In this document: piece by piece, positions 1 through 11,600 of the stretch
How the letters are laid out: every line of letters starts with the position of its first letter
Position numbering within the stretch: position 1 is the first letter of the stretch
DNA from: Phycisphaeraceae bacterium
Lineage (GTDB): Bacteria; Planctomycetota; Phycisphaerae; Phycisphaerales; UBA1924
Assembly (NCBI GenBank): GCA_020639215.1
Contig: JACKHA010000001.1
Location: 1-64,000, forward strand
DNA length: 64,000 nucleotides
Reading direction: 5' to 3'
Notes under the pieces: generated by a model
Database searches by the model: none
Seen by the model: only the letters and a program-made list of their open reading frames with translations
What the model was told of the DNA's origin: nothing
Position numbers and translations under genes: made by a program

Positions 1-1084
<1,084 letters not shown>

Positions 1085-1316
1085 GAAGGGAGACTCTCCG
1101 ACCGGCGGATCAGGCCGTGCTGGAAGGGGTGTGGCGGCTGCGGCACGGACGTGCCATTTTGGAAGAGCCGCGGGCCAGCAGGGGTCCAGAGGGTCGAGAG
1201 GTCGCGAGAATCAAGGTTCGAGACAGAGCGAACCGGCGTGGAGCCACTGGCGGATCTGGGAAGACAATAGGCTTGATCGGGCGGTTGTTCCTGGGACTGG
1301 TGGGAATCTGTGGGGT

Positions 1317-2159
1317 TCAAGCATCCGGACGGGTCGGCGGATGCCGCGGCGGAGCGGTCGGTGGGGCCGATCCGGCGGCCATTGCTCGCCGACCGGGCGG
1401 CACGATCGCCTTCTCGACGCGCTTGGCCACTTCCTCGGCCCGAATCCCCTTGGCCCACGTCCACCCCGCCTCGGCCGTTTCTTCGAGCGCGGCGGCGAGC
1501 AGTTCGGGGTCGGCTCCGTCCAGGATGTGCCCCCGGATCAGCAGTTCGGCCAGTGCCCGCTCGCGCGGCCCCTGCGTGCCGGCGACCGCGAACTTGACCA
1601 AGAGGGCGAAGGTCGGCAGCGCGAGCACCGCGGGGATCCACCACCACCACTCGCCGTAGTACTTCGAGAACGCCGCAACTCCAAACAGGATCATGAACAG
1701 CAGCGCGAGCAGCACCTTGCCGGACTCCGCGGCCCCGCCGACGCTCCGCTTGTCGATCTCGTATCCGAACCGCGGGAGCGCGGCGGCGAGCACCGTCTGG
1801 CGGACGTCGCGCGGCTGGGACTGGATGTCGTTCTCAAGCGCGACCAGCGTCTCAAGTTCGGAGAGGCGCAACGGGTTTGTCTTGCGAACAAACTTCGCGA
1901 ACTCCATCTGCGCGGGAGGCGTCGCCCGGTAGAAACTCGGGGGACGGATCAGGTCCGTGTTGCAACCCGGGCAGCGGGCTACGAGCGCAAGCCTGCGGCC
2001 GCGACTCACCGGCACGAAGTACAGATGCGAGACGTCGCTGATCTGTCGGGCCGGCAACGCCAGAATCTGGCGGCAGATCGGGCAGTGGTCGGCCACCCAG
2101 CCGATCGGACGTTCGACGCGTCGTGTTCCCCAGACGATCAGCACGACCGAAGCCTCCAC
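1317..2159 (-). CDS. Zinc-ribbon membrane protein of unknown function
   Basis: 280 residues. Two CxxC pairs (C26/C29 in CPIC and C63/C66 in CPGC) suggest an N-terminal treble-clef or zinc-ribbon fold. The C-terminal half has two hydrophobic stretches at roughly 145-195, separated by a WWWW-containing turn, so it is probably an inner-membrane protein with a cytoplasmic zinc domain. The start is GTG at 2159, because an in-frame stop lies two codons upstream. It follows pyrH on the same strand after 105 bp, so co-transcription is possible but not shown. I do not recognise the family. Similar zinc-ribbon plus two-TM proteins are common hypothetical proteins in planctomycetes (inference). Confidence 0.75.
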   Translation of the reverse strand: MEASVVLIVWGTRRVERPIGWVADHCPICRQILALPARQISDVSHLYFVPVSRGRRLALVARCPGCNTDLIRPPSFYRATPPAQMEFAKFVRKTNPLRLSELETLVALENDIQSQPRDVRQTVLAAALPRFGYEIDKRSVGGAAESGKVLLALLFMILFGVAAFSKYYGEWWWWIPAVLALPTFALLVKFAVAGTQGPRERALAELLIRGHILDGADPELLAAALEETAEAGWTWAKGIRAEEVAKRVEKAIVPPGRRAMAAGSAPPTAPPRHPPTRPDA

Positions 2160-2264
2160 GCCTCATGCAGAGGGGACGGACCCGGACCGGACCACGACGC
2201 ACAACTTGTTTGAGAGCCACCGCACCCGCCGGTGAAAGCATAGCGAACACCCGGCCAACCCGAC

Positions 2265-3035
2265 TCACCCCGGCCTCACCAGCGTTCCGATCGACGCCCC
2301 CTCGATGACCGCCCGGATGTTGCCCGGGCGTTTGAAGTCGAATACCAGCACCGGGACTTTCTGCTCCTGGCACATGGCCAGGGCGGTCATGTCCATGATG
2401 CGGAGGTTCTTGGTGATGGCCTCGCCGAAGGTGAGGGTCTCGTAGCGGGTGGCCTTGGGGTCCTTCTTGGGGTCGGCGGTGTAGACGCCGTCAACCTTGG
2501 TGGCCTTGAGCAGGATCTCGCACTCGAGTTCGGTGGCGCGCAGGGCGGCGCAGGTGTCGGTGGTGAAGAAGGGGTTGCCGGTGCCGGCGGCCAGGATGAC
2601 CACGCGGCCCTTCTCGAGGTGGCGCAGCGCCCGCCCGCGGATGAACGGCTCGGCGACGGCCCTGATCTCGATGGCCGAGAGGACGCGCGAGTCCTGGCCG
2701 AGGGTGAGCAGTTTCTCCTTGAGGGCCAGGGCGTTGATGACGGTGCCGAGCATGCCCATGTAGTCGGCGGTGGACTGGGGGATGTGCCCCTGCTCGGCCA
2801 GGGTGGCCCCGCGGATGATGTTGCCCCCGCCGACGACGACCGCGACCTGGGTCCCGACCTGGCAGGCCTGGCAGACCTCGCGGGCGATGAGGTCGAGCTC
2901 GTCGTTCTCGATGCCGAAGCCGCCGGATGCGGCGAAGGCCTCGCCGGAGAGTTTGAGCAGGACGCGGCTGAAGCGGGGGGCGGCGGCTGTGCTGGCCTGG
3001 GACTTGGCGGCCTGGGACTTGGGGGCGGTGCCCAT
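2265..3035 (-). CDS. pyrH: UMP kinase
   Basis: Phosphorylates UMP to UDP with ATP in pyrimidine nucleotide synthesis; the bacterial enzyme is a homohexamer of the amino-acid-kinase fold. 256 residues, slightly longer than the usual ~240 because of an Ala/Ser/Lys-rich leader of about 20 residues before RVLLKLSGEAF. The glycine-rich GGGN is at 69-72, and the nucleotide-binding GTGNPFFTTDT begins near 151. Start is ATG 3035; the long upstream open frame is an artefact of high GC. The usual tsf-pyrH-frr neighbourhood is absent: the next gene downstream is the zinc-ribbon membrane protein, and upstream is a divergent intergenic region. Confidence 0.96.
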   Translation of the reverse strand: MGTAPKSQAAKSQASTAAAPRFSRVLLKLSGEAFAASGGFGIENDELDLIAREVCQACQVGTQVAVVVGGGNIIRGATLAEQGHIPQSTADYMGMLGTVINALALKEKLLTLGQDSRVLSAIEIRAVAEPFIRGRALRHLEKGRVVILAAGTGNPFFTTDTCAALRATELECEILLKATKVDGVYTADPKKDPKATRYETLTFGEAITKNLRIMDMTALAMCQEQKVPVLVFDFKRPGNIRAVIEGASIGTLVRPG

Positions 3036-3404
3036 GCGGGTCTCCGGACCGGGGCGGAAGAACGCCGGACGGTCGCTGGTTGGGTCTGGCGGATCGTGGC
3101 GCGAACAGCGCGAACCGATTGAACGGTCGGGCGTCCAAGGGGTCAAGCCGCCAATGGAGGGCGGCGTGCGGATTTGCTGCGCCGGGTTGATCCCGCCCGC
3201 GCTTTCCGCGGCGAACCGGGGCGGTCGGCGGTACGAATCGCAGGCAGGGCGATTGCGATCGGTTTGCGTCCGGGCTGGGTCCGAGGCGGGGCCCGGTGCC
3301 GATAGACTGACTCGGGGGGCGTCGGCGAGCGTGCGCACGTGGCCGGAAGGGGCCGCGGGCGACGGGCGGTTTGGACTCGGTGCAACCGGGATACGAGCAG
3401 AGCG
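3036..3404. other. Divergent intergenic region between pyrH and the vWA operon
   Basis: 369 bp with no convincing gene. It separates pyrH (minus) from the vWA gene (plus) and so should hold promoters for both. Open frames cross it on both strands, but they are continuations of the neighbours' frames without ribosome-binding sites. No clear -35/-10 pair or operator could be picked out by eye. Confidence 0.6.
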
Positions 3405-4463
3405 ATGGCGCACAGCACTCCCACCAGCAACGGCCCGGTCGGTCCCCGCCAAGCGGGGGCGGGGGCGGCGACGCCCGCGGGGTCCGGGGCGGGCGCGACG
3501 GCACGCAGCCGCACGCCGGTCGCGGTGCCGCGCCGGGCGGCGGGGCTGCGCCGGTGGCTGCGGGTGTCGGGGGCGGCGGGGATCGCGATCTCGATGGCGT
3601 TCCACGTGATGCTGCTGAGCGCGGCGGCGCTGGTGGTGCTGGCGGCCCAGCCGGATGACGGCGCGGGCGGGGCGGCCCCGGTGCAGTTCGCGGTGCTCAA
3701 CGAGTCGGAACTGGCCGAGCTCGGCGGGGGCACGCTGGACACGGCCTCGCCCGAGGTCCCAGACGCCGCGCCGACCAATCAGCCCGAGATCGAGATCAAC
3801 GTGCCCGACACGCTCGGGCTCGAGTCGATGCGTGAGGCCCTGAGCACGAACTTGGGCGGCGCGGGCGACGGCGCGGGCGACATCGGGGCCGGCGGCGACG
3901 GGCTTGGCTTCCCCGGCTCCGGCGGCGGCGCGGGCGGGGGCGGCGGGGCCGGGTTCTTCGGCGTCGAGGCGGCGGGCAACCGGTTCGCGTACATCATCGA
4001 CGTGTCGGGCTCGATGGCGATCGGCGGAAAGATGGACGCGATGCGGAGCGAGCTGCTGCGGTCCATCAACGCCATGCAGGACCAGCACTCGTTCATCGTC
4101 GTGCCGTTCTCGACCGACGCCGCCCCGCTCGGCGGGCGGAACGGGTGGATCGAGGCGACCGACCGGGGCAAGTCGTGGACGCGCCGGGCGGCGATGGACC
4201 TGCAGCCGGTCGGCGGGACGAACCCGTCGCCGGGGTTCTTCTACGTGTTCAGCCAGAGGCCGCGGCCCGATGCGATCTACTTCCTGACCGACGGCGAGTT
4301 CGCGCCGGAGGTTGCGGCGGAGATCGCGGGGCTCAACGCGCAGGCCGACGTGCCGATCCACTGCATCGCGTTCGGGACGCGCGAGGCCGAGCCGTTGATG
4401 CGGCGCATCGCCCAGCAGTCCGGCGGGACGTACACGTTCGTGTCGGTCGGGGGCGTGCCGTGA
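3405..4463 (+). CDS. Membrane-anchored von Willebrand factor A domain protein
   Basis: 352 residues. An Arg-rich cytoplasmic leader is followed by one transmembrane helix (about 56-80), a long Gly/Ala-rich linker (about 150-190), and a C-terminal vWA domain. The MIDAS metal site is complete: DVSGS with D199, S201 and S203, then T272 and D296 (FLTDGE). The domain should face the periplasm and bind a divalent cation for protein-protein contact (family knowledge). ATG 3405 is chosen because the 22 codons upstream look like intergenic sequence. It is the first of five co-directional genes ending at 12787. In many planctomycetes such proteins accompany ExbB/ExbD-like genes (recollection); none is present here. 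Confidence 0.85.
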   Translation: MAHSTPTSNGPVGPRQAGAGAATPAGSGAGATARSRTPVAVPRRAAGLRRWLRVSGAAGIAISMAFHVMLLSAAALVVLAAQPDDGAGGAAPVQFAVLNESELAELGGGTLDTASPEVPDAAPTNQPEIEINVPDTLGLESMREALSTNLGGAGDGAGDIGAGGDGLGFPGSGGGAGGGGGAGFFGVEAAGNRFAYIIDVSGSMAIGGKMDAMRSELLRSINAMQDQHSFIVVPFSTDAAPLGGRNGWIEATDRGKSWTRRAAMDLQPVGGTNPSPGFFYVFSQRPRPDAIYFLTDGEFAPEVAAEIAGLNAQADVPIHCIAFGTREAEPLMRRIAQQSGGTYTFVSVGGVP

Positions 4464-4540
4464 GGCGAGCCGTCCCGCGCGATGGGGCGCGATGCGTGCA
4501 ACGATTGCTGGTGCGTGGGAATCGTGCGCGAGATGGAACG

Positions 4541-5872
4541 ATGACCCGGACCTTCGTCGCAGAGCCTCCTCAGGTCCGGCGTCTGAGGCGTTGCTGTGTG
4601 ATCGGGGCGGTGGCGTCCGGTGTGCTTGTTTGCGGGTGGACGGGGCGAGCGGGCGCGCAGCCGGAGGCATCCGGGTCGCCGACCGCGCCCGCGAGCGAAC
4701 CGAGCCGGGTTTCCATGCACGGGCGGGAGGGCACGCTCGAAGCCGCCGAGGTGCGGGCCGACGGCGTGCTGGTGCGCGATGGCGGCGTCGAGTACGTCCT
4801 CGGCTGGGACCGGGTCGCGGGCGTCGAGGGACCACTGGGCGCCCAGGCCGCGCCGTTCCGCGATCTGGCGATGCTCGCGTGGCGGGCCCGGACGCGTCTG
4901 GAGCGCGGCGACGCGGTCGCCGCCGAGCCGCTCTACGAGGAACTGTTCGATCGGCTGCCCGAGACGGGCGGGGCGACGGCGCTCTCGATCTGCGAGGGGC
5001 TGCTGCGGTGCCGGTTGTGGCGCGGGGCGCTGGCTTCGGCGCTGTCGCCGTGGCTGCAGTGGGTGGCCCTGGCGGGCGACGCCTCGATGGGCGGCGTGCC
5101 GGCGTCGGGCAGTCGGGACGACCTGCGCTCGCCCTCGCCCGGCGAGGTGGCGGCCCGGATCTGGCCGATGGCGCTGCTGCCGGTGATCGACGCCCAGACC
5201 GGGCTGGTGGTCTCGCTGCCGCCGGTGTGGGTGCCGGGGCCTTCGGTGCGGGCGCTGGCAGCGGGGCGCGATCCTCTCGCGGCGGTTTCGGGCGATGCCC
5301 CGGGGGCCGAGCGGGCCCGTGTGCTGGCGGACCTGTACATGGCCGCGGCCCGGTTCGAGGGCGGGCAGAGCGTGGTGGTTCCGGTGCCGTCGCAGACGCT
5401 GCTGGACACGGACCCCGGCGTGGCGCTCGTCGCCGACCTTGTGTTGGCGCGCGTCGGCGATGAGGCGCAGCGCGAGCGGGCGCGGGCGTCGCTGCGGGCG
5501 CGTCTGGCGATCGAGGACCTGCCCGAGTGGCAGGAGGCGTGGTGCCGCGCGGGGATCGGTCGGTCGCTGCTGGTCGAGGCCGACGGCGAGCGGATCATGC
5601 AAGGGGTGGTGGAACTGATGCACCTGCCGGCGCGGTTCGGATCGGAGCAGGCGTATCTGACGGGGATCGCGCTGGCCGAGTCGGCGGCGGCGCTGCGGGA
5701 CTTGGGTGACGTCGGCGGCGGCGAGACGCTGGAGCAGCTGCTCGGGCAGTCGTACGCCGGGCACCCGGCGCTGGAGTGGACGGAACTGGAGCGGATCCGG
5801 ACGACGCCGGCGGCGCCGCCTGGCGCGTCTTCAGCAAGCCAGCCGAGCGTGGGGGTGACGCCGCGGCCATGA
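4541..5872 (+). CDS. Exported protein of unknown function, second gene of the vWA cluster
   Basis: 443 residues. It has an Arg-rich N-terminus, then a hydrophobic signal segment ending near Ala-Gln at about residue 37. A short beta-like segment (about 60-95, pattern LEAAEVRADGVLVRDGG) is followed by a helical region rich in Ala, Leu and Arg that resembles a degenerate TPR-type solenoid. The C-terminal 20 residues are Pro/Ser-rich and probably disordered. The stop overlaps the ATG of the next gene (ATGA), which implies translational coupling. No catalytic motif is visible and I do not recognise the family. An ATG at 4541 follows an unrelated upstream frame. Confidence 0.75.
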   Translation: MTRTFVAEPPQVRRLRRCCVIGAVASGVLVCGWTGRAGAQPEASGSPTAPASEPSRVSMHGREGTLEAAEVRADGVLVRDGGVEYVLGWDRVAGVEGPLGAQAAPFRDLAMLAWRARTRLERGDAVAAEPLYEELFDRLPETGGATALSICEGLLRCRLWRGALASALSPWLQWVALAGDASMGGVPASGSRDDLRSPSPGEVAARIWPMALLPVIDAQTGLVVSLPPVWVPGPSVRALAAGRDPLAAVSGDAPGAERARVLADLYMAAARFEGGQSVVVPVPSQTLLDTDPGVALVADLVLARVGDEAQRERARASLRARLAIEDLPEWQEAWCRAGIGRSLLVEADGERIMQGVVELMHLPARFGSEQAYLTGIALAESAAALRDLGDVGGGETLEQLLGQSYAGHPALEWTELERIRTTPAAPPGASSASQPSVGVTPRP

Positions 5873-8619
5873 AGCACGCAACTGCGATCAGAGCGGTGTG
5901 GTGGTGCGGCCTGGGGTTGGGCGCGGCGTTGCTGTCGCTCGCGCCGACCCGCGCGATCGCCCAGGGCGCACCGACCGAGCAGGAGGAGCCCGCGGTCACG
6001 CCCGACGAGCAGGTCGAGGCGTTCCTGCGCGACCACGACCTCGAAGAGCTGCTGGCGGCCCAGCTCCGCCAGCGCCTGGCCGCGGCCCGCGGGGCGGATC
6101 GCCTGCCGCTGGCCGAGCGTCTCGGACAGATCTATGTCTCGCTGATGGGGGCGACGCGCGATCCGGCCCGACTCGAACGCCTGGAGCGCCTCGGGCGCGA
6201 ACTGATCGAGACGGTGCCGGAGGCCCAGACCTACGCGCTGCGCCTGGACCTCGCCAAGGCGCGGTATCTGGTGGCCGAGGGTGTGGTCGAGGACTCGATC
6301 GTTCGTCTGGCGACGCCGGCGGCGCTGCAGGACGCCGAGCGGGCCCTGCGGACGGTGGTGGAGACCTTCGACGAGGTCGGGCGCGAGTCGCACAGGCGGG
6401 TGGAGAACCTGGATCGCCTGGAAGAGCGCGGGCGGCTGGAGGGCGACCCGGCGGCGCGGGAAGCGCTGGCCGAGGCCCGGCGTCTGCGGTCGCTGGCGCA
6501 CTACTACGCGGGCTGGACGCGGTACTACCTGGCAGTGCTCGCGGCGGACCGGAACATCGCCCAGGCGTCGCTGGTGGACTTCGGTTGGCTTCTGAGCGCC
6601 GAGACGGGCCAGGCGCCGACCATCGACCGGTTCCCCAAGGCCCTGCTGCGATACGAGCACATCGCCCGGGCCGCGATTGGCTGTGCGCTGGCGTCGTCAA
6701 TCCGCGGGTCGTCGGTGGACGCGATCCGGTGGCTCGAGGAGGTCGATTCCAACCCGGACACGCCGGAGAACGTGCGCGAGCAGGTGTTCCGCCGTCGCAT
6801 CGCGATCCTGTGCCAGTCGCGTCGCTGGGCGGACCTGGCCTGGCAGATCGAGCGTGTGCGCCGGTCTCGCGCCAGCGGGAGCGAGCCCGGGCGTCTGACG
6901 ATCCGGGAGGCTCGCCTGCTGGCCGTCGGAACACTCGAGGCGTTGCGCGAACCGGGCGCGCCCGCGGAACGCGCCGAAATCGCAGAGGGCTTGGCCCAGG
7001 GCGCGCTGGCGGACCTGGTCGCCGCGGGCCAGGTGGCCCACGTGCTCGATCTCGTGCAGCGCTACGGCACGGCCCCGATCGGCAACGAGGGGTTCATCGT
7101 CGCCTACGTCCGCGGGCTCCAGACCTACGACGAGGCCCGCGCGAGGCACCAGGGGTCCGGGCAGGACCCCTCGGCCCCGGCCGCGACGCCCGAGCTGGTC
7201 AACGCCTACCGCCAGGCCTCGGACCTGCTCGGCGCCGCGCTCGAGAGCCAGGACGCGGCCCGCTTCGAGGCCGAGCGAGCCCAGTGCGGCATGATGCGGG
7301 GCTTTGCGCTCTACTACGCGGGAGACTTCCCCGCGGCGGCCGACGCGCTCGAGCGGGCGGCGTCGGTGGCGGGCGATCCAAGCGACGCCGAGGAGGCGCT
7401 ATGGGTCGCGATCGTGGCGCTCGACCAGGGCGTCGAGGGCGGGCAGTTGTCGCTCGGCGAGCGGCGCGACCGTTTGGCCCTGCTGTTCCTGCAGGAGCAC
7501 CCGTCGAGCCCGCGCGCGGCCGAACTGCTGCTGCGTCGGGCGTCGGCGGGGCTGATCGACGACGAGCAGGCGGTGCAGATCCTGCTGTCGGTCGAGCGGG
7601 CCAGCCCGGTCTACCTGAGCGCACGCCGCCGGGCGGTGGCGCTGCTGTATCGGCTGTACCGCCGGGCCCTGGGGCCGGAGCGTGACTTCGCGGCGTTGCG
7701 CCTGGCGGACGTGGCCGAGGAGGTCATCCGTCTCGACGCGGCTCTGGCGACCAGCGCGCGGGGGCAGGAGGCGGCCGACGCCGCGGCGTCGCTGGTGCTG
7801 CACGCCAGGCAGGTGCTCGACGCGCTGCTCGGGGCGTCGGCCCCGGACCTGCAGCGGGCCGAGTCGATGCTCGAAACGGTGGAGCGGGTGCTGGGCCAGA
7901 GCCCGGCGATCGCGCCGCCCGAGGTCGCGGAGGAACTCGCGTATCGGCGCGTGCAGATCGCCCTGGCTCGCGGCGACGACACGCAGATCTCGCGACGCCT
8001 CGACGAACTCCGGGCGATGGACGGCCGCCTGTCGCAAACCGCGGATCGGCTGATCTACTCGCGGGCGTCGCGCGCGTGGCAGGCCGCGCCGGAGGATGTG
8101 GCGCTCGCCCGAGCCGTCGTGTCGTCCGGGCAGCGGGTGATCGAGCAGTACCCGGCGCCGCCCGAGGCGTTCCAAGACCCGGTGGTCGCGCCGCTGTACG
8201 CCACGGTGGCCGAGGCCGCGGCTGTTGTCTGGCGGGCGGACCAGAACGGCGTGTTCCGAGACATGGCCGTCCGCCTCGACCGCGCGCTGGTCGAGAACGA
8301 TCGGGCGACGGCCTCGACGCTGCGCCGGGTCGCGCGGCTGAGCGAGTCCGGCGGGGATACCGGCGTCGCGCTCGACGCGTGGCGGCGGCTGCTCTCGGGC
8401 CTGCCCGCCGGACAGCCAGAATGGTTCGAAGCTCGCTACGAGTCGCTGAGACTGCTCGCCGGGCAGCAGCCGGCGGCGGCGCGCCAGGCCCTCGACCAGC
8501 ACAAGATCCTGTACCCGGAGTTCGGCCCCGAGCCATGGGGGCAGCGGCTCCGCGATCTGGACGAGCAGATCCCGCGCGCTCCCGAGACCTCCCCCACCGC
8601 ACCGAGCAGCCCGCGTTGA
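5869..8619 (+). CDS. Large exported TPR-like helical repeat protein
   Basis: 916 residues with a signal peptide (1-31, cleavage near AIAQG) and an almost wholly alpha-helical body of Ala/Leu/Arg-rich helix pairs, the pattern of a tetratricopeptide or related solenoid. Such proteins usually scaffold protein complexes; in this cluster the likely partners are the vWA protein and the J-like membrane protein (inference). The start ATG overlaps the previous stop by 4 bp. The stop TGA overlaps the TTG start proposed for the next gene. No enzyme motif is seen. Confidence 0.8.
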   Translation: MKHATAIRAVWWCGLGLGAALLSLAPTRAIAQGAPTEQEEPAVTPDEQVEAFLRDHDLEELLAAQLRQRLAAARGADRLPLAERLGQIYVSLMGATRDPARLERLERLGRELIETVPEAQTYALRLDLAKARYLVAEGVVEDSIVRLATPAALQDAERALRTVVETFDEVGRESHRRVENLDRLEERGRLEGDPAAREALAEARRLRSLAHYYAGWTRYYLAVLAADRNIAQASLVDFGWLLSAETGQAPTIDRFPKALLRYEHIARAAIGCALASSIRGSSVDAIRWLEEVDSNPDTPENVREQVFRRRIAILCQSRRWADLAWQIERVRRSRASGSEPGRLTIREARLLAVGTLEALREPGAPAERAEIAEGLAQGALADLVAAGQVAHVLDLVQRYGTAPIGNEGFIVAYVRGLQTYDEARARHQGSGQDPSAPAATPELVNAYRQASDLLGAALESQDAARFEAERAQCGMMRGFALYYAGDFPAAADALERAASVAGDPSDAEEALWVAIVALDQGVEGGQLSLGERRDRLALLFLQEHPSSPRAAELLLRRASAGLIDDEQAVQILLSVERASPVYLSARRRAVALLYRLYRRALGPERDFAALRLADVAEEVIRLDAALATSARGQEAADAAASLVLHARQVLDALLGASAPDLQRAESMLETVERVLGQSPAIAPPEVAEELAYRRVQIALARGDDTQISRRLDELRAMDGRLSQTADRLIYSRASRAWQAAPEDVALARAVVSSGQRVIEQYPAPPEAFQDPVVAPLYATVAEAAAVVWRADQNGVFRDMAVRLDRALVENDRATASTLRRVARLSESGGDTGVALDAWRRLLSGLPAGQPEWFEARYESLRLLAGQQPAAARQALDQHKILYPEFGPEPWGQRLRDLDEQIPRAPETSPTAPSSPR

Positions 8620-11600
8620 GCGCCGACCGCACCGAATCCGTTGAGGCCGTCCGGGGCAGCGCTCCGGGTGGCCCGGCGCGCGGTGCGTCCGACCCGATCG
8701 AGCGGTTCCTCGGCCCCGAGGCCGCGGCGGGCGGGCCGTTCGCCCTGCTCGGTGTCGCGGTTGGCGGGTGCAACGAGGCGGCAATCCGGGCCGGGTTCGA
8801 GCGCCAGATGCTCCGCGTCGACGGACACCCGCAGGGCGACACGCCCGAGGGCGAGGAGGTCCGGATCGCGCTGCACACCGCGGCGGCGCAGCTGATGGAC
8901 GCGTCGGTGCGCGAGCAGATGGCACGCCGATGGGCTGGGGTTGTCCCGACGAGGTCCGCACCTGGTGCTCCGGCAGCTGGCGCCGCGTCGGGGGTTCCGG
9001 GCACGAGTCCGGTCGTGGCGTCGGGGTTCACGCCGCCGTCCGCCGCGAGCCCGCATTCGGGTCTGGACATCGATCTCCAGCGTGACATCCGGCGCACGCT
9101 TGCCGCCGGTCGGGGCATGAACGCCCACACCGCGCAGCAGTTGGCGATGCTCGCGAAGAAGCGCGGGCTCTCGCAACAGGCGGTGCCGGGTCTGGCCCGC
9201 GCGGCGATGGGGGCGGCGAGCGGCACGACCGGTGCGCCGGCCGCGCGAACGCCCGGCGGGCCCGCATCGGCTTCGCCGCCGGCATCGATCAGCACCCAAC
9301 CCCGCCCACAACCAGCGTCTCACCAAGTCTTCGGCGTCAGCGCGACCGGCGGCGAGATCGTCCCGACCGTCGGCGGCGATCTGGTCCTGCCCCGCGAACT
9401 CGACGACGACCGGGCTGCACGCACGGTCAAGGCCGTCGCGGCGCTGACGATCCTCGGCATCATCGCGATGGCCGGGGCGTTCTGGGCGGTCGTCAGCCTG
9501 ACCAAGCCGCCGGCGAGTCCGCCGGGCGGGACGACTCCCGCCCGCCGGCCCGGCTCGCTCATCGCCCAGACGCCCGAGCCCGAGCCTCCCGAACAACTGT
9601 TCCCAACGAGGCGCGACACGCCGGCACCGGCGCCAACGGTCGAGGCCCCGCCGCCCGACGCGGGCGATCTGCTGGCCCGCCTCCGGGCCGCGGTCGAGGC
9701 CCAGAGCGTCGATCCCGGCGCGGCCGGCGACGCGTTCCGCCAGCTCATCGACCAGACGGGGCAGGCCTGGCCCGCGATCCCTGTCGATCGGCGCCGCGCG
9801 CTGATCGACGCGATCGTGGAGTACGTCTACCGCTCCGCCTCGTCGCCCGAGGGCCCGATCCAGACGCTGGAGGACGTGGCCCGCGGCGCTGTGACGCTGG
9901 CCCGGGCCCGCTCGCTCTCACAGGAACAGGTCGCCCCGGCGGCGTGGTCGGTCGGGCTCCTGGTCCGCCTGCAGCGCGAACGCGACATCTCGGCCCGGGC
10001 CGGCTCGCTCATCGAGTCGCGCGTCGGGGCCGCCCTCGCGGGGCGTCGCCCCGAGGGTGCGTCGGCATTCGAAGCGGGCGCGGCGGCGGCCTTGGGCGCC
10101 ATGCCCCCCCTGCTGGTGCCGAGCGAGCAGGCCGGTCGCACACGCGAGTCGATCGACGCCGGGCTCGACGCGTGGCGCGCGTGGCTCGCCAGCGCGCAGG
10201 GCGTGACTCATGGTGACGCGGCGGCCCGCACCGCGCTGATCCTCGCCGGGATGAACGTGCTGCTGATTGACGCCCCCCAACCGACCGACGACCGCCTGGT
10301 CTTCGAGGCGATCGGCCTGCTGGCGGTCGCGATGGACTGGAGCGAGGGGGCCGCCGCCCGGGAGTGGCTGGTCCGCCTGATCGACGCCCCCGGCGTGTCG
10401 TCCGGCGATGTTCACGCGATCCTGAGCGCGGTGGCGACCCAGGCCCCGGGGGCGCGTCTGGACATTTCGCTCGTGCCGCCGGCCCGCGCGACCGACCTCG
10501 AGCGGCGCGAGATCCGCGACCGCCTCGCGATCCTGTGGAACCTCGCGGATGAGCAGGACCGTGATGCGCTCGCGTCGGCCTGGCGTGAGGGCGCGAGCGA
10601 CGCCCGGGCCCGGCGCAATGCGAGCCTGACGCCCGAGGAGCACCTGGCCTCGGCCGTGGTTCTCTCGCGCATCAGCGAGGCGGCCCACCTCCGTTGGCGG
10701 GGCCTGACCCAGGAGGCCGACGACCTGCTGTTCAACCTCGACGACGACATCGAAGCCACGCTCTCGTTGGCGGCAGACGCCACCGGTCGGGCCCTCTCCG
10801 ACGGCTCGGGCGACGGCGTGTGGGCCGAGCAATACCTCCTCGCAGGGCGCAGCATCCCGATCCGGATCGACCTGCTCACGCAGGCGGCGTCGCGCTTCAC
10901 AATCGACATCGGGCCGGTCGACGCCGAGGTTCTCGTGCGTGAGGCGGTCCGCGGCTCGCCCCCGCCGGTGGCCCAGGCGGCGTACGACATCGTGATGCGC
11001 ATGAACGGCAGCCCCTGGATCACGAACGCGCTGCTGGAAGAACTGCCGACGATCCCGAAGACCCGGCGCAACACCCGCCTGATCTCGGCCCTGACCGGGG
11101 CCCGCCTGCCCCAGGGGCGCGACGACGCCTGGGACGCCGCGGCACGGGGCGCGGTGGTCAGCCGCCTGCTCGAGATTCTGGCCGCCGACAGCGACTTCCG
11201 CGTGTTCGACGACCTCTCGAACCTGCTGGCGTGGTCGGTGATGGTGCGTTCCGACCGCGCGACGGGCCCGCCCGCGCCGGGCAACGCGATCGACGAGCCG
11301 GAACTGGCGGTGTCGGTGCTGCGCCTCCGGTGGTCCCGCCAGGCCCAGGCCCAGCTGGCCCCGCCCGGCCTCGGGCTGACAATGGACGAGGTGGAGCGCC
11401 GCCGGGCCTCGCGTCTCGAACTGGCCGAGGGCCCGGTGCAGCTGTACGCGGCGGAGCAACTGGCGGCGACGGAGATGATGGCGCTGGTGGTCGCGGCCGA
11501 GCAGCCGGATCGCACGAGCCTGGTTCGAGGGGTGCTGGACGACCTGTCGCGGGCCCGCCAGCGTGCGAGGCACATCGCCGAGCAGATCGCCGCCGGCGAG

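Noticed and set aside
3036..4835. N-terminal extension of pyrH giving an 856-residue protein
   Set aside because: The extra sequence is Arg/Pro-rich, has no UMP kinase homology and runs antisense through the vWA gene.
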